Shown here: positions 62,700-64,000 of the stretch, one piece after another
Layout of the letters: every line of letters starts with the position of its first letter
Numbering within the stretch: position 1 is the first letter of the stretch
Assembly: GCA_017562135.1 (NCBI GenBank)
Contig: QEYB01000412.1
Span: 248,001-312,000, forward strand
Source of the DNA: Dipylidium caninum
Taxonomy: Eukaryota; Platyhelminthes; Cestoda; Cyclophyllidea; Dipylidiidae
Direction of reading: 5' to 3'
Length of the DNA: 64,000 bases
Translations under genes and position numbers: made by a program
Notes under the pieces: model-generated
Database searches by the model: none
The model's input: the letters and a program-made list of their open reading frames with translations, nothing else
Told to the model about the DNA's origin: nothing

Positions 62700-64000
62700 T
62701 TAGAGAGCTTTCAGAGAAACGAATTCCCTCAGCTGCGGTGGTAGCGGCAGACAGCGAATGCGAGCAGTCGTGCTTATCGATCCAGACCCGCCCAACTGAG
62801 CCTGAATTCGAGCTCGGCAGAGACGTTTCAGGGAGCGGACGTTCGACTCCTCATTATGAAGCCAAGCACAGAGCCAGGCGTCTGATTGGCTAGGAGAGGA
62901 AACCAGGGAAGACTCTGACAGCACTCCGTGTTGCATCAACCAACGTGTAAACGCGGCGAGGTTGACGGGATCGCAGCCGTGTCGAAGGAGCAGGCGTACC
63001 TGGAGCGCGATTAATTCAAACATGTTCCGTTGCTGACACATAAACTGTAAATCAGTTCCAATTAGTTTTTAAGTTCTAGCGCGAAAAAGCTGTATGTTGT
63101 GAGGCAATCAGGTATAATTTCAAGAAGGCATCATACTCTCCATAAGATTTTATTAACCTGGGATGTTGGGGTTTACGACTGAAATCGTTTGAGGCCAATT
63201 TAACATCTATTATTATCTATATAAAGTGACAATGCCGTCCAACCTGATGAGACGTGATTTGCAGCGGTAAGTCAAAACTTTTTTTCCATCAAGGTTGATT
63301 TCAGAAAAAATAAAATTCTGGGAGAATAGAATAGGACATGACCGATGCGTCACTCACCATCGGGAGATCAAGTTTGGGGAACTTGACGGCCATATGAAGG
63401 GGTCCAAGTCCATCCTTATCAGGCCGGTTAACGGCAGCTCCATGGGCGAGGAGTTTCGAGGCGAGATCGAGATGGCCATGGAGGACAGCGGCGTAGAGCG
63501 GCGTTCGGCCATTCATCTCGGCCGCATTCACATCCGCGCGGGCCGCCAAGAGGAGGGAGACAATATCCGAACGGCCATGATAAGTGGCCACGTATAACGG
63601 CGTCTTCTGGTGTGAATCCGCTTGATCAACCTGTGTCAGGGATGCGAGCTACTGAAAGTGTTGTCAGTGGCAGGCACAAGCATTAAGAGGGGATCATTGG
63701 ACAAACATCACCCACCTGGGCACCGTGGCGGAGAAGTGCGTTGACAATGTTGAGGTGGCCAAAATTGGCGGCGATGTAGAGTGGGGACTTCAATTCCTTA
63801 TTAGGAATGTGGATATCGGCATTACAGGTGAGAAGGTACTCCACAACTTCGGTGTGGCCGCGACACGTTGCAAGGTAAATTGGCGTCCTCCCGAAGCGAT
63901 CCTGTAGGGAAGAGGGGATCGCGAGTCCTGAATTTACCGGGAAACAGAGACGGTGAGGTCGAGGTGCATTCCTCACAAGGGGGGTTAGTCAGCCAAGCTT
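62700..64000 (-). CDS. Ankyrin repeat and SOCS box (ASB) protein, 3' part
   Basis: Exons read right to left, all phase 0: 63901-63716 (62 codons), 63648-63358 (97 codons) and 63044-62700 (115 codons including stop). Earlier exons lie beyond the right edge. The first two exons carry at least four ankyrin repeats with GRTPIYLATCRGHTEVVEYL, KSPLYIAANFGHLNIVNALL, KTPLYVATYHGRSDIVSLLL and GRTPLYAAVLHGHLDLASKL. The third begins in a further repeat (VRLLLRHGCDPVNL) and ends with a SOCS box: SLKRLCRARI as the BC box and LPLPPQLREFV as the Cul box. ASB proteins are substrate receptors of Cullin-RING (Elongin B/C-Cul5) ubiquitin ligases, with the ankyrin repeats binding the target. Which ASB member this is cannot be told from the part present. 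Confidence 0.88.

Noticed and set aside
1..64000. tRNA, rRNA or spliced-leader RNA genes
   Set aside because: I found no cloverleaf with A/B-box sequence, rRNA core motif or Sm-site hairpin by eye. A covariance-model scan would be needed to exclude them.

Overview
This is eukaryotic, metazoan nuclear DNA. Most recognisable genes are split into many exons, and the proteins are clear animal orthologues: ARPC2, ERp44, ethanolamine kinase, ATP synthase coupling factor 6, mitochondrial thioredoxin, GPR155/LYCHOS, a Dixin-type CH-domain protein and an ankyrin/SOCS-box protein. Very short introns (30-50 nt) sit beside introns of 1-4 kb, and acceptor-like sites lie just upstream of several start codons. 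This combination fits a parasitic flatworm, perhaps a tapeworm with a large genome. The species cannot be told from the sequence.

Layout. 1-11,821 (- strand): most of a GPR155-like multi-transmembrane gene whose 3' end runs off the left edge. One linking exon (between 4,493 and 2,541) was not found, and an inverted, decayed copy of one exon lies inside the gene. 13,045-15,989 (+): ARPC2, seven exons, complete. 16,935-25,382 (+): ERp44, nine exons, complete from signal peptide to KDEL. 25,383-36,079: about 10.7 kb with no recognisable gene. 36,080-47,523 (+): a Dixin (DIXDC1)-like gene with a split CH domain, a Ser-rich linker and coiled-coil exons; no DIX domain was recognised. 47,524-51,671: no gene seen. 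51,672-52,073 (-): ATP synthase coupling factor 6, single exon. 53,168-56,317 (+): ethanolamine kinase, eight exons, with four introns of 30-37 nt. 57,186-about 61,780: a roughly 2.3-kb tandem duplication, each unit carrying a mitochondrial thioredoxin gene (- strand). 62,700-64,000 (-): the 3' part of an ankyrin-repeat/SOCS-box gene that continues beyond the right edge.

The most interesting locus is the thioredoxin pair. The targeting peptides and the second introns look identical, while the active sites differ (CQSC versus CRPC instead of CGPC) and the C-termini have diverged mostly by amino-acid replacements. The genes do not form an operon. GPR155/ARPC2 and coupling factor 6/ethanolamine kinase are divergent pairs, and ARPC2 is followed by ERp44 on the same strand about 0.95 kb away.

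Exon boundaries were placed by hand from reading frame, splice signals and remembered family alignments. For the five complete multi-exon genes (ARPC2, ERp44, ethanolamine kinase and both thioredoxins), exon lengths and phases sum to an open frame from ATG to stop.
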